A stretch of 64,000 nt of DNA, taken from Gammaproteobacteria bacterium LSUCC0112 (GTDB lineage Bacteria > Pseudomonadota > Gammaproteobacteria > Pseudomonadales > Pseudohongiellaceae). Location of the stretch: the NCBI GenBank assembly GCA_004535785.1, contig SPIB01000002.1, positions 288,320 to 352,319 of the forward strand. Reading direction: 5' to 3'. The notes beneath the pieces were generated by a model. It worked only from the letters and a program-made list of their open reading frames with translations, did not search any database and was not told where the DNA came from. Both the position numbers and the translations under genes were made by a program. Each line of letters starts with the position of its first letter. Position 1 is the stretch's first letter. This document shows positions 44,580-54,539 of this stretch, one piece after another.

Positions 44580-46715
44580 CTACTGACCGATGGTCGCAAC
44601 GATGGTGATCTGTTTGTTATCTGGTATTTCCTGATACGAAAGCACTTTGATGCCACTTAAGGTGAAGCGTACAAACCGCGACAACAACGGCCTGAGTGGC
44701 GCGCCTACCAACAGTACTGCGGGGTTGCCGGCAATTTCCTGCCGCTGTGCTGCCTGCACCAACGCCTGTTGCAATCGCTCGGCAATACCGGGTTCTATGA
44801 CAACACTGTCATCTGACGTTGCCGTTTCCGAGTGCTGTGCCGACTGCTGAACTGCTTTAAGCAAAATCTGTTCCAACTGTGGGTCCAGCGTCATGACCGG
44901 TAATTCTGCGCGTGTGCCGTAAATGCCCTGAATGATTACCCGAGCCAGTGCAACCCGGACCGCTGAGGTCAGTGAAACGGCATCCATGGTTTTTGATGAA
45001 GTGACTGCGAGCGCTTCGCCGATGCTGCGCATATCCTTGACGGGGATACCCTCTTGCAGCAGGTTTTGAAGAACTTTGCGCAGAATATTGGGGTTGATCA
45101 GGGTCGGCAGCTCTTCCGCCAGTTTTTTGGACGTTTTGCCAAGCATTGCCAATAACTCATGAACTTCATCGTGGCCCAGCAGTTCGTGCGCGTGCTTTTG
45201 CAATAAGGTATTCATGTGTGTTGCAACAACCGTACTAGCATCCACAACGGTATATCCCAGTGCCTGAACATGCTCGCGTTGGCTGGGTTCAATCCAGATT
45301 GCCTCCAGACCAAATGCCGGATCTTTGGCGGAAATACCTTGTGCCCTGCCATAAACCTGACCAGGGTTGATCGCCATTTCACGTTCAGGGTAAATTTCGG
45401 CGCCGCCAATATTGACGCCCATCAGATTGATGCGGTACTCGTTGGGTTGCAGATCCAGGTTGTCGCGAATGTGTACAGACGGCACTAAAAATCCCAGATC
45501 CTGAGACAGTTTTTTGCGAATACCTTTAATGCGGCCGAGTAACTGGCCGCCTTGATTTTTATCTACCAGCGGAATCAGCCGGTATCCAACTTCCAGACCA
45601 ACGACATCAACAGGGATGACGTCGCTCCACCCCAGTTCTTGTTCCGTCGCTTTGGATTTAGCGTCCTGCGCCGCTTTCTCAGCCAGAGCTTGCTCTGGCG
45701 GTGTGGGGATGATTTTGTGTTTGAAATAAATGGCGACCGAGCCTGCGGCGGCTGCTAATGCCAGCGTCAAAAATGCGACGTGTGGCATGCCAGGGACAAT
45801 ACCCATGACAAACAATATACCTGCAGCAACGCCCAACGATCGAGGTGTCGCAAACATTTGTCCAACAACTTGGGCGCCCATCATCTCACTGGTATTGCTG
45901 CGCGTAACCATGATGGCAGCGGCAGTTGACAGAATCAGCGCCGGAATCTGTGCAACCAGCCCGTCACCAATGGTCAACAGCGCGTAACGCTCGGCCGCGG
46001 TCGCAAAATCCAGTCCGTGTTGCATCATGCCAATGCCCAGGCCGCCAATCATATTGATCACCAGAATCAAAATGCCAGCAACCGCATCACCTTTAACAAA
46101 TTTGCTGGCACCGTCCATGGAGCCGTAGAAGTCAGCTTCCTGTGTAATTTCGCTGCGACGTTTCCGCGCCTGCTCCTGGTCTATAACGCCTGCGTTTAAA
46201 TCCGCATCAACGGCCATCTGTTTGCCGGGCATGGCATCAAGGGTAAAACGTGCACTTACCTCTGCAATTCGGCCCGCACCTTTTGTCACCACCACAAAAT
46301 TGATAATCACCAGGATCAGAAACACAATCAGACCAACAGCGTAGTTGCCACCGATAACCACTTCGCCAAATGACGCGATCACGTTACCGGCAGCAGCGCC
46401 ACCTTCATGACCATTCAAAAGCACCACACGTGTGGACGCTACGTTTAATGCCAATCGCAGCAGTGTTGATACCAGCAGAATCGTTGGGAAAACAGCAAAA
46501 TCCAGTGGCCGCATGGCATACACAGACACGCTGAGCACAACCAAGGCGATGGTGATATTGAACGTAAAAAAGATATCCAGAAGAATCGGGGGAACCGGCA
46601 GCGTCATCATGCCCAGAATAACCAACAACAGCAGCGGAATACCGAGGTTGCCCTGGGTTATGTTTCTGGCGTTGCTCAGCAGATTTGTACGATCCAGGTT
46701 ACTGCCAAAATTCAT
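44580..46715 (-). CDS. flhA: flagellar export gate protein FlhA
   Basis: Main export gate and proton-coupled component of the flagellar type III apparatus (711 aa). The first half has eight transmembrane helices and the FHIPEP-family motif RIAEVSARFTLDAMPGKQMA with DADLNAG; the second half is the cytoplasmic ring domain ending LSYQEIPDNKQITIVATIG. A 242-bp gap precedes it and contains a candidate sigma-54 promoter. Confidence 0.97.
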   Translation of the reverse strand: MNFGSNLDRTNLLSNARNITQGNLGIPLLLLVILGMMTLPVPPILLDIFFTFNITIALVVLSVSVYAMRPLDFAVFPTILLVSTLLRLALNVASTRVVLLNGHEGGAAAGNVIASFGEVVIGGNYAVGLIVFLILVIINFVVVTKGAGRIAEVSARFTLDAMPGKQMAVDADLNAGVIDQEQARKRRSEITQEADFYGSMDGASKFVKGDAVAGILILVINMIGGLGIGMMQHGLDFATAAERYALLTIGDGLVAQIPALILSTAAAIMVTRSNTSEMMGAQVVGQMFATPRSLGVAAGILFVMGIVPGMPHVAFLTLALAAAAGSVAIYFKHKIIPTPPEQALAEKAAQDAKSKATEQELGWSDVIPVDVVGLEVGYRLIPLVDKNQGGQLLGRIKGIRKKLSQDLGFLVPSVHIRDNLDLQPNEYRINLMGVNIGGAEIYPEREMAINPGQVYGRAQGISAKDPAFGLEAIWIEPSQREHVQALGYTVVDASTVVATHMNTLLQKHAHELLGHDEVHELLAMLGKTSKKLAEELPTLINPNILRKVLQNLLQEGIPVKDMRSIGEALAVTSSKTMDAVSLTSAVRVALARVIIQGIYGTRAELPVMTLDPQLEQILLKAVQQSAQHSETATSDDSVVIEPGIAERLQQALVQAAQRQEIAGNPAVLLVGAPLRPLLSRFVRFTLSGIKVLSYQEIPDNKQITIVATIGQ

Positions 46716-46862
46716 GGTTGATGCCGTCTTTGCCTGAGTTAAAGAGGTTTCTTTTCGAGTGCCATGGATTCGACACTGCCAAAGAAACCACTGTCCTGTT
46801 CACCAGTTTCTTGACGCTGTTTGTTAAAAAACATCAGAAAACCGCGCGCTTAACAGGTACTT

Positions 46863-46878
46863 TGCAAAAGTCGTGCAC
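46863..46878 (-). promoter_or_regulatory. candidate sigma-54 promoter of flhA
   Basis: Minus strand reads GTGCACGACTTTTGCA. Bases 3-16 match TGGCACG-N4-TTGCA fully, but the first G of the -24 GG is a T. It lies about 150 bp ahead of flhA. Confidence 0.45.
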
Positions 46879-46957
46879 ACTTTGCTGGATTGGCAGAAAT
46901 ATTTTTGAAAAAGGAGGGATATTGAATGCTGATGGGGTCTGGTGACAGAGCCCCTGA

Positions 46958-48091
46958 TCAGTCGTGTCGCAGTTCTTCCGGCACTGGCAGGTCTTTACTG
47001 AGAACGGGTTTCGGTCCTTTGCCAGGTTTGTATTGTCTGAGTTGAAAGACATATGCCAACACCTGGGCAACTGCTTTGTAAAGTCCTTCAGGTATCTCAT
47101 CGTCTAAACGGGTATTGTAAAAAATGGCTCGTGCCAGCACGGGCGATTCTATAATTGTGATGTTGTTAAGACGGGCAACTTCCCGAATTTTCATCGCAAT
47201 CAGATCGACACCTTTGGCAATCAGAATTGGCGCGCCATCGCCGCCCTGCTGGTATTTGAGCGCAACTGAATAGTGTTCAGGGTTGGTGATAATGACATCT
47301 GCCTGCGGCAGGTTTGACATCATGCGATTTTGGGTCATCTGATACTGAAGTTGACGTATGCGTTGTTTGACTTCCGGCTTACCTTCGGAGTCCTTCATTT
47401 CATCTTTGACCTGTTGCAAGGTCATTTTGAGTTTCTGAGTGTGCGAGTGTATCTGGAACGGCACATCGATCACGGTAATCAGAATCATCGCGCAAGACAT
47501 GCCCAACACGGACCAACCCAGTATGATCAGTGTGTGTTGCATTGCAGGCAGCAGTGGTTCTGAATAAATCTGCATGATGCGATCGGTATTCAGCACAAAA
47601 ATAAGCAGTGCAATTGCTGCGACAACAATCACTTTTCCGGCGGCTTTTGCGAGTTCTACCAGCGCTTTGGTACCAAACATGCGTTTGAGCCCCGCCATGG
47701 GATCCATCCGATTTGCTTTTGGCATCACTGCCTTAAACGTCATATTCCAGCCGCCAAGCGATATCGGACCCAGTATCGCCGCGACCAACAGCACCAGAAA
47801 GATGGGACCAAGCGATCTGAGACCTTCCATTATCGATACTTCAAGGTGTTGCAACATCGCATTGGTGTCAAATATCTGACTGCGCTCGAGCGCAAAGTTA
47901 TGCGCCATGATGCTGCGCATGGCCTCAATCATAAACCCGCCAAACATCAATAACGCACCGCTGCCGGCCAGTAGTATGGCCGTGGTGTTCAGTTCGCGCG
48001 ATCGAACGGTGTCGCCATCTTCGCGTGCTTGTTCCAGACGTTTGGAAGTGGGTTCTTGCGACTTTTCCGACGAGGAGTCTTCTTCAGCCAT
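46958..48091 (-). CDS. flhB: flagellar export switch protein FlhB
   Basis: Four-helix membrane protein (377 aa) with a cytoplasmic domain that controls the rod/hook to filament switch. The N-terminal SSEKSQEPTSKRLEQAREDG and GGWNMTFKAVMPKANRMDP are typical. The self-cleavage site reads TNPEHYSVALKY: the Asn-Pro needed for cleavage are present, with Glu at the third place where the classical motif is NPTH. A short tail follows the domain. Confidence 0.96.
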   Translation of the reverse strand: MAEEDSSSEKSQEPTSKRLEQAREDGDTVRSRELNTTAILLAGSGALLMFGGFMIEAMRSIMAHNFALERSQIFDTNAMLQHLEVSIMEGLRSLGPIFLVLLVAAILGPISLGGWNMTFKAVMPKANRMDPMAGLKRMFGTKALVELAKAAGKVIVVAAIALLIFVLNTDRIMQIYSEPLLPAMQHTLIILGWSVLGMSCAMILITVIDVPFQIHSHTQKLKMTLQQVKDEMKDSEGKPEVKQRIRQLQYQMTQNRMMSNLPQADVIITNPEHYSVALKYQQGGDGAPILIAKGVDLIAMKIREVARLNNITIIESPVLARAIFYNTRLDDEIPEGLYKAVAQVLAYVFQLRQYKPGKGPKPVLSKDLPVPEELRHD

Positions 48092-48111
48092 CTTCTTATC
48101 AGCTACTCAAG

Positions 48112-48885
48112 TCAGTTAAAAAGCGCGCGCATGCGGATAAACATATCGGCAAACACCGTGCGTGATATTTCTTCGAAATAACCCATGGTCATCCAGATGA
48201 TAAACAGCCCGAACATCAGTGCAACCGGAAAGCCCAATGCAAAAATATTCATCTGAGGTGCTGCACGGGTCATGATGCCAAAGGCGAAATTGGTGATCAG
48301 CAAGGCAGTCAATGCAGGTAATGCAAGTAATAAAGCACTTGAGAATACCCAGCTTATCGTGCTGATTAGTCTGTAATAAATATCGCGGTCCACTGCGCTG
48401 TCGCTGACCGGGATCTGCTCAAAACTCTCGGCAATCACCTCAATCATAACCAGGTGTCCATCAAACAAAACAAACAACATGGTGACAAACATCAAGTAGA
48501 AACTACTGAGAATTGCCACGTTGATACCGTTGGTTGGATCAACCATTGACGCAAAACCGAGGCCCATCTGCATGGCGATCAACTGCCCGAGTACAATAAA
48601 TATCTGAAACAGCATCTGCATGAAGAAACCCAGCGCAAAGCCAATCAGTAACTGCTGCAACACAATCAGAAACGCCGGGATCGATAACCCGGGGACTGTC
48701 GGTACCTCAGGTAAGGTGGGAGCAACCAAAATGGACACCGCCAATGCGAGGATCAGTCGCACACGAACAGGAACAAAATTTGAACCGAGCACCGGCGCTG
48801 CGAGGAAAAAACCCATAATCCGGAACAATGGCCACAGGAAGCTGCCAACCAGCGCACCTATTTCAGCATCGGTATAACTGATCAC
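48112..48885 (-). CDS. fliR: flagellar export protein FliR
   Basis: Export gate membrane subunit with about six helices (LFRIMGFFLAAPVLGSNFVPVRVRLILALAV, AMQMGLGFASMVDPTNG). The reading frame extends to 48960 inside fliQ; GTG 48885 gives 257 aa, the usual size, and lies just past the fliQ stop. No strong ribosome site is visible for any start, so coupling to fliQ is likely. Confidence 0.93.
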   Translation of the reverse strand: MISYTDAEIGALVGSFLWPLFRIMGFFLAAPVLGSNFVPVRVRLILALAVSILVAPTLPEVPTVPGLSIPAFLIVLQQLLIGFALGFFMQMLFQIFIVLGQLIAMQMGLGFASMVDPTNGINVAILSSFYLMFVTMLFVLFDGHLVMIEVIAESFEQIPVSDSAVDRDIYYRLISTISWVFSSALLLALPALTALLITNFAFGIMTRAAPQMNIFALGFPVALMFGLFIIWMTMGYFEEISRTVFADMFIRMRALFN

Positions 48886-48890
48886 CTCAC

Positions 48891-49163
48891 TTACCCAACC
48901 AGAAATGGAATACTCAGAACCAGTTGTTCTGTGTAATCCATAATACGGCCCAGCAACCACGGACCGGTAATGATGATGACTACCAGTGTAACCAGCAGGC
49001 GGGGTAGAAAGCTCAGCGTCTGCTCGTTAATCTGGGTCGCAGCCTGAAAGGTACTGATTACCAGACCAATCAACAGGCTGGGCATCACAATCACGGCCAC
49101 CAGCAAGACAATCAGCCACATGGCTTCGCGCCAGATATTCACTGCCACGTCAGGTGTCATCAT
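48891..49163 (-). CDS. fliQ: flagellar export protein FliQ
   Basis: Two-helix gate subunit of 90 aa: MMTPDVAVNIWREAMWL, then MPSLLIGLVISTFQAATQIN and EQTLSFLPRLLVTLV. ATG 49163 has GGAG seven bases upstream; a second ATG follows directly at 49160. The upstream frame to 49211 lies inside fliP. Confidence 0.95.
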   Translation of the reverse strand: MMTPDVAVNIWREAMWLIVLLVAVIVMPSLLIGLVISTFQAATQINEQTLSFLPRLLVTLVVIIITGPWLLGRIMDYTEQLVLSIPFLVG

Positions 49164-49165
49164 GA

Positions 49166-49951
49166 TCAGACTCCAAAACTCATCGCCAGCGTGCCAATCA
49201 CCATGGCCCACCCATCGATCAGTACAAACAACATGATTTTAAACGGCAGCGAAATAATGATGGGTGACAACATCATCATACCCATGGCCATTAGAACACT
49301 GGCTACAACGAGGTCGATTACCAGAAACGGAATAAACAGCAGGAACCCTATCTGGAAAGCTGTTTTCAACTCACTGGTAACAAAGGCAGGAATCAATACG
49401 GTAATCGGCACCTCGTCTATGCTCGCGACTTCTGGCGAATCAGATAACTCAAGGAAGAGTTGCAAGTCAGATTCACGAGTTTGCGCGGACATAAAGGTAC
49501 GAAAAGGAATTTCGGCCAGTGTTAATGCTTCCTGCGCAGAAATTTCCTCATTGATATAGGGCTGAATAGCAGTGTCATTCAGCTGCTGAAAGACCGGTGT
49601 CATGATAAAAATCGATAAAAACAACGCCAATCCCAGCAGAATCTGGTTGGAGGGGGTCTGCTGCAGACCCAATGCCTGTCTTAGGATGGCAAACACAACG
49701 ATAATGCGTGTGAACGACGTCATCATCATGGCCAGCGCCGGCAGTAAGGTCAGCGCCGTCATGATGGCCAGAATCTGTAACGATACCGTGTACTGTTGAC
49801 CACCGTCGGCACCGGTGGTGACCGATAAGGCCGGGATGCCGTTCAGCAGATTCTCTGCTTCCGGCAATGTACTGATGCTTGTGGTGTCTTGCGCCATCAA
49901 GGAGGTGGACAGCAACAGCGCACACACTGTCAGGATGATTTTCTGTATCAC
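49166..49951 (-). CDS. fliP: flagellar export protein FliP
   Basis: Gate-forming membrane protein of 261 aa with a cleavable signal ([20 protein letters not shown]). [49 protein letters not shown] and [14 protein letters not shown] are the diagnostic sequences. It overlaps fliO by four bases. Confidence 0.97.
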   Translation of the reverse strand: MIQKIILTVCALLLSTSLMAQDTTSISTLPEAENLLNGIPALSVTTGADGGQQYTVSLQILAIMTALTLLPALAMMMTSFTRIIVVFAILRQALGLQQTPSNQILLGLALFLSIFIMTPVFQQLNDTAIQPYINEEISAQEALTLAEIPFRTFMSAQTRESDLQLFLELSDSPEVASIDEVPITVLIPAFVTSELKTAFQIGFLLFIPFLVIDLVVASVLMAMGMMMLSPIIISLPFKIMLFVLIDGWAMVIGTLAMSFGV

Positions 49952-50355
49952 GAGCGTTTTCCTGTCACAGTGTTAATCAATATTTGTTGAAACGATTGTT
50001 TTCCCGATACCGAGATGCCCGCGTCCTCGGCTTGCTCGGTATTAATGACCGCGTGCTCAAACACATGCAGTGTATTGACGCGTCCGGGGGCAATGCCAAT
50101 CAGTATTTGTTTGTCACCCACCTGTACCAGTGCGATGCGCTCTTTATTGCCTACAGGCATCATGCTCAGTACTTTGATGGCACCAGCATTTTGCAGTTGT
50201 AACCCACCCAGACGTTTCGCCAGCCAGGCCAGCAGCAGAATCAATCCAACCACAACCACCAGCCACAACAGCGTTTGCCCCAGCGCGTTCGCGCCGCCGG
50301 CACCGATGATTGAAACAGGTTCAAGGGAATCGCTGGCTGTCGTCAATTCAGTCAT
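49948..50355 (-). CDS. fliO: flagellar protein FliO
   Basis: Small membrane scaffold (135 aa) for FliP ring assembly. One transmembrane helix ([24 protein letters not shown]) precedes a cytoplasmic domain with [34 protein letters not shown]. The fliN-fliO-fliP order supports the call. Confidence 0.93.
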   Translation of the reverse strand: MTELTTASDSLEPVSIIGAGGANALGQTLLWLVVVVGLILLLAWLAKRLGGLQLQNAGAIKVLSMMPVGNKERIALVQVGDKQILIGIAPGRVNTLHVFEHAVINTEQAEDAGISVSGKQSFQQILINTVTGKRS

Positions 50356-50357
50356 GA

Positions 50358-50711
50358 TTAACGCAGCTTCTTGATGCGTTCAGAGGGGCTGATGACATCT
50401 GTCATACGGATACCGAATTTGTCATTAACAACCACCACCTCACCATGTGCGATCAACGTGCCGTTGACCAATACGTCAAGGGGTTCACCGGCCAGCCGGT
50501 CCAGTTCAATGACAGACCCCTGATTCAGCTGCAAGAGATTGCGGATGGTGATAGCAGTGCTGCCTACCTCCATCGAGATACGTACTGGAATATCCAGAAT
50601 GACATCCAGATCAGGTGCTTTGGTTTTTTTGTCAGCATCAGCGGACTTGGAAAATGCATCTTCCTCCATCGCTGCTGCCCACTCATCTGCCATCGCCTTT
50701 TCGTCACTCAT
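50358..50711 (-). CDS. fliN: flagellar motor switch protein FliN
   Basis: C-ring subunit (117 aa). The SpoA domain reads ILDIPVRISMEVGSTAITIRNLLQLNQGSVIELDRLAGEPLDVLVNGTLIAHGEVVVVNDKFGIRMTDV in pieces typical of FliN. An acidic N-terminus of ~40 residues precedes it. Two base pairs separate it from fliO. Confidence 0.97.
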   Translation of the reverse strand: MSDEKAMADEWAAAMEEDAFSKSADADKKTKAPDLDVILDIPVRISMEVGSTAITIRNLLQLNQGSVIELDRLAGEPLDVLVNGTLIAHGEVVVVNDKFGIRMTDVISPSERIKKLR

Positions 50712-50762
50712 TATCTTTCCTCATCAAGTTCGTATTTTAGTCTTTTGAATCAAAAGGACTTT

Positions 50763-51731
50763 CTATTTTTGTCGACGACCGTGCACGCCTTCAATACGCA
50801 GTGCAAGATTGCCATTCGACATGCCGATTCTGGTATCAAACATGGGGATACCATTGGCCTTCAGTACCACGGTTTCAGGCATTTCAATCGGAATGACATC
50901 CCCAGCTTCCAGATCCACAACATCTCTCAGCGTGATAGAGCGTTCAAACAGATCACAGGTAAAGTCGACGGTTGCATCTTTGATTTGTTCACGCAGTGCC
51001 TTGCCCCAGCGCTCATCATGCTCATCAACATCACTCTGCATCCCTGCATCCAGCAGTTCACGGATCGGTTCGATCATGGCATAGGGCTGGGTAATGTGGA
51101 TGTCGCCACCGCCGCCATCCAGTTCGATATGAAACGTGCTCACAACAACCACTTCACTGGGGCTGACAATGTTGGCCATGGCGGGATTGACTTCAGAGCG
51201 CAGATAGTCAAACTCCAGTTTGTACACGTTGCGCCAGGCTTCGCTGAGATCGGTAAAAATCTGATTCAGCACCAATTGAACAACACGCAACTCCGTAGGC
51301 GTGAATTCCCTGCCCTCAATTTTTGCGTGCCGACCATCACCGCCGAAATAGTTGTCAACGAGTTTGAATACCAATTTGGCGTCTAACACAATCAAGGCGG
51401 TACCGCGCAGAGGGCGAAACTTGACCAGATTCAGACTGGTGGGAACATAAAGTGTGTGCAGGTATTCGCCAAATTTTGTGATCTGCACGCCGCCGATCGA
51501 TACATCAGCGGTCCGGCGCAACAAGTTGAACAAACTGACCCGCGTGCCGCGTGCAAAACGTTCATTAATCATTTCCAGCGTCGGCATTCGGCCGCGTACA
51601 ATACGATCCTGAGTGGTTAGGTCATACGCGCGTACCGCGCCCGAATCCTCCTCGAGGCCCGGGTCAAGCATCGAGTCATCGACACCGTGTAACAACGCGT
51701 CAATTTCGTCTTGTGATAACAGATCCTGCAT
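50763..51731 (-). CDS. fliM: flagellar motor switch protein FliM
   Basis: C-ring subunit (322 aa) that binds CheY-P. The N-terminal CheY-binding motif LSQDEIDALLHG (residues 5-16) is intact. The middle CheC-like domain (RMPTLEMINERFARGTRVSLFNLLRRT, GTALIVLDAKLVFKLVDNYFGG) and the C-terminal SpoA domain (DLEAGDVIPIEMPETVVLKANGIPMF) follow. Confidence 0.97.
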   Translation of the reverse strand: MQDLLSQDEIDALLHGVDDSMLDPGLEEDSGAVRAYDLTTQDRIVRGRMPTLEMINERFARGTRVSLFNLLRRTADVSIGGVQITKFGEYLHTLYVPTSLNLVKFRPLRGTALIVLDAKLVFKLVDNYFGGDGRHAKIEGREFTPTELRVVQLVLNQIFTDLSEAWRNVYKLEFDYLRSEVNPAMANIVSPSEVVVVSTFHIELDGGGGDIHITQPYAMIEPIRELLDAGMQSDVDEHDERWGKALREQIKDATVDFTCDLFERSITLRDVVDLEAGDVIPIEMPETVVLKANGIPMFDTRIGMSNGNLALRIEGVHGRRQK

Positions 51732-51747
51732 GTGAGTCTCTTTAGTC

Positions 51748-52230
51748 TTATTGCATTACAAAGTTGGTAAACAACACTTCTTCGATGCCTTCGCGACCAA
51801 TCTCGCGCATCAATACTTGTTTGACTTCCTGCGTTGCCAATTGACGTAACAGCTCGATACCGGTCGGATCTTCAAACACCAGCAGCATCTGGGCGTTGAG
51901 CAGGTTGATCAGATTATGCCTGACAACTGGCATATGTTGCGAAACCGCATCCAGTGCTTCCGGATCCCGGCTCATGACAGAAATACTGGCTTGCAAAAAA
52001 CGTTGACGCCCCTGATGTGGGAAGTTCACGATAAATGACGGTGTCAGTTCGAGGTATTGCACGGGACCCAAGACGGGGCCTGCGGGTTCGGCAACCTCGA
52101 GTTCAGCCGGCTGCCCTCCCATAAACAAAAACGCTCCAGCGCCACCACCAATTAGCAGCACCCCCGCCAGCGCGCCTATCATTAAGCCTTTTTTGCCTTT
52201 TTTTGCAGGTTTATCACCGTCTTGTGCCAT
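51748..52230 (-). CDS. fliL: flagellar basal body protein FliL
   Basis: Single-pass inner-membrane protein near the stators. The helix is GLMIGALAGVLLIGGGAGAFLF and the periplasmic part holds YLELTPSFIVNFPHQGRQRFLQASISVMS and LLRQLATQEVKQVLMREIGREGIEEVLFTNFVMQ. I start at ATG 52230 (160 aa, GAGG upstream), giving the usual short basic cytoplasmic N-terminus. The frame reaches ATG 52311 (187 aa), which has no ribosome site; it remains possible. Confidence 0.92.
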   Translation of the reverse strand: MAQDGDKPAKKGKKGLMIGALAGVLLIGGGAGAFLFMGGQPAELEVAEPAGPVLGPVQYLELTPSFIVNFPHQGRQRFLQASISVMSRDPEALDAVSQHMPVVRHNLINLLNAQMLLVFEDPTGIELLRQLATQEVKQVLMREIGREGIEEVLFTNFVMQ

Positions 52231-52384
52231 GCCAGCCTCGTTCGCCGTACTATCGGAATCATCAGAGTTTGAATATGAAGGTAGAAGCAAAGCCTGTGCC
52301 ACACTCTGCATATCAGGCTAAGTTAATGGTTTTGATGAGATTTTAACAGCAGGTAAATCAAAATGTTTAACAGCAAAATGAAGA

Positions 52385-52400
52385 TGCAACACAATCGCCA
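52385..52400 (-). promoter_or_regulatory. sigma-54 promoter of the fliLMNOPQR-flhB genes
   Basis: Minus strand reads TGGCGATTGTGTTGCA: perfect -24 TGGC and -12 TTGCA with correct spacing. It lies 74 bp past the fliK stop, downstream of the hairpin at 52413-52441, and about 155 bp ahead of the proposed fliL start. Confidence 0.65.
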
Positions 52401-52412
52401 ATTTTGTGACGC

Positions 52413-52441
52413 CGTCCTTGCGGCATTGCACCGCAAAGACG
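52413..52441 (-). terminator. hairpin after fliK
   Basis: CGTC and TTGCGG pair with CCGCAA and GACG around a single mismatch and 7-nt loop. There is no T-run, but it sits between the fliK stop and the next promoter and may slow or end fliK transcription. Confidence 0.4.
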
Positions 52442-52470
52442 AGCCGTTTTGACAGATTTATGTCGCCTGA

Positions 52471-54456
52471 TCAGGCGTAGTAATCAATCAGTGAGACGGC
52501 TTTTGACACAGATGAGGTCAACTCGTGCTGATTGCTGTCAGCGCCGTGTGCTGGCGAGCCATGCCGGCCGCCTGACTGATGGTCGGATTGTTGTCTGGCG
52601 TTGGTAGATTGGTCTGATACAGAGACATCACGCAAATTCATGCCTTGTTCGTTGAACATTTCTTGCAGTCGTTGTGCCTGTTGCTCCAAGGCGTCTCTCA
52701 CCATGGCATGAGGGCTCACAAAGTTGACGGTTGCCGTTTGCTCAACCAGCTGAATGCGGATTGTCAGACTACCCAGTTCAGGTGGGTCAAGTTGAATCTG
52801 CGCACTGCTGTTGCCTTGGGCTGATTGCAGCAGCATTTGTCGCCCGACACGCTCTACCCATCCCGGTTGTCCAAACGTAACATCAAGTCCGGAAAGTCCT
52901 GTGCCGGTCATGCGTGATGTGGCGTTTTCAACGGATGGGTTTGATTGCTGAATGCCCTGCAAGTGGGCCAGACGCGCCTCTGCGGCTTGTTGCAGTCGCT
53001 GATCGGCATGATAGAGCGATGCGCCTTGCAGACTGGATGCTGACTCATTGGCGCTGGCACCCACGCTCGCCAGCAGTTGTTGGTCGCTGACTACCGATTT
53101 TGTTGGAATGAGCCCGCTGGACAGTCCAAACATCGCCTCCATGGATGTCACGGCGCTTTGAGGCACTGTTGTGTTACCGGGTGGTAATGCCATTTCAGCA
53201 TTGGTGCCCAGCAGATTGGCCAGCAAGTTGTTGACGAACGCTGATCGCGTTGATGAACTGCTTGCCGGTTCAAGGCCTTTGGTCTGCAATTCAATGTCGG
53301 CGACGGCACGTTGCTCTGCAGTATCAACTTGTTGCTGAAGCAAGCTGCCAGAGGTGTTTACCGTTAAAGCAGCTGTTACATTTTGTGTTTGCATGTTCTC
53401 CGTTGAAGTATCGTCAACAGCGGAAACCTGCACATCATTAAGCAAAGGAGCCGCATGTGTGCTTCGCAAGGCATTCAGCGGTTCTGTCGATTGTTCGGGC
53501 AGGCCAGTCAGTGGCAACCCGGATGTTTGGGGTGCGCTTTCGTTCAGAGTGTCGCTCAGGGTTTTAAAGGGACTGGATGGCATTACGTCTGGCAAGGCAA
53601 GGTCATAGTCCGGTGTCAGGTTGGTCGCCGCCAAAGCAGTATTGATTTCTGCACGCGGCGCTGACGATTCGGTAACCGGTAATGCTGCGTCAAGCACGGC
53701 TGCATCAACTCTTACCAGCGGCTGAACACTGTCGTCCCCGGCCGCCAACTGCTGAACATCAAACACCGCAGGCAAGACAGCGCTATCAGTAAATTCAGAT
53801 GTCTGCAGCGCAGCATTTTCAACCATCGCCGGGTTGATTGGCAAAAACGCAGTGACCGCGGATGCAGCTGCGTCAGTGGTAGTTGTCCAGCCTGACAAGC
53901 CAGTTGACGCAGGTTTAACGGGTAGAGATTGCCAGGCGTCTCCAAGCAGCTGAGGAGCAAAGCCCCCGGGTTGGGTATCAACATGAAGTTGCAAGGCTTC
54001 TGCCACTGTCGCGCCGGACGGGACAACGTCAAAGGCCAGCACTGACGCTCCGAATTCACTCGGCAACGTCCCGCTATAGGCTGAAGCAGCGTCGCTGACG
54101 AGTTGATCACTCGGCAAACTTTGGTCTGACAGCGGCAAAAACATGCCACCCGCGGCAACACCCTCGGCAAGTTGATCGTCAATGAGATCATCGGTTTTGC
54201 TGGGTATCGGCTTGAGCGATGGGGTTCGTGAGGTCACTGTGACGTCTGTACTGGACGGCAACGAATCTGTTGCTTGCGGGTTGGCACTGTGCTGACGCGT
54301 GCGACTGCCCGCAACAGCTTCGCTGATCTGTTGGCGCAGGTCTTCAGCAAAAGCCAGCTTTTTGCCGTTGCTGCCGGTATCACCGGTTGTTGGGAATCCT
54401 GCGCCAAGGAGTGCGGAAGCCGCTTTGGTTTGGGAGGAATCTTGCACTAACTTCAT
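52471..54456 (-). CDS. fliK: flagellar hook-length control protein FliK
   Basis: Exported molecular ruler and substrate-switch trigger, here 661 aa. Most of it is Ser/Thr/Ala/Gln-rich low complexity, as expected for the ruler part. The conserved C-terminal domain lies at about residues 540-630: LDPPELGSLTIRIQLVEQTATVNF and VRDALEQQAQRLQEMFNEQGM. AAGGG lies ahead of the ATG. It has its own sigma-54 promoter ~85 bp upstream. Confidence 0.94.
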   Translation of the reverse strand: MKLVQDSSQTKAASALLGAGFPTTGDTGSNGKKLAFAEDLRQQISEAVAGSRTRQHSANPQATDSLPSSTDVTVTSRTPSLKPIPSKTDDLIDDQLAEGVAAGGMFLPLSDQSLPSDQLVSDAASAYSGTLPSEFGASVLAFDVVPSGATVAEALQLHVDTQPGGFAPQLLGDAWQSLPVKPASTGLSGWTTTTDAAASAVTAFLPINPAMVENAALQTSEFTDSAVLPAVFDVQQLAAGDDSVQPLVRVDAAVLDAALPVTESSAPRAEINTALAATNLTPDYDLALPDVMPSSPFKTLSDTLNESAPQTSGLPLTGLPEQSTEPLNALRSTHAAPLLNDVQVSAVDDTSTENMQTQNVTAALTVNTSGSLLQQQVDTAEQRAVADIELQTKGLEPASSSSTRSAFVNNLLANLLGTNAEMALPPGNTTVPQSAVTSMEAMFGLSSGLIPTKSVVSDQQLLASVGASANESASSLQGASLYHADQRLQQAAEARLAHLQGIQQSNPSVENATSRMTGTGLSGLDVTFGQPGWVERVGRQMLLQSAQGNSSAQIQLDPPELGSLTIRIQLVEQTATVNFVSPHAMVRDALEQQAQRLQEMFNEQGMNLRDVSVSDQSTNARQQSDHQSGGRHGSPAHGADSNQHELTSSVSKAVSLIDYYA

Positions 54457-54539
54457 CGTTGCTGCCCTTTGTTGCTGGTTTTCGGTTGAGTCCTGATTGC
54501 CCAGTCGCTTGCCGGCAACCTTGCCATTGTTTCAGTCTC

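Noticed and set aside
50445-51386. 313-codon open frame on the plus strand opposite fliN and fliM
   Set aside because: It spans two well-conserved genes on the other strand and the protein looks random (His/Cys-rich, no domain).
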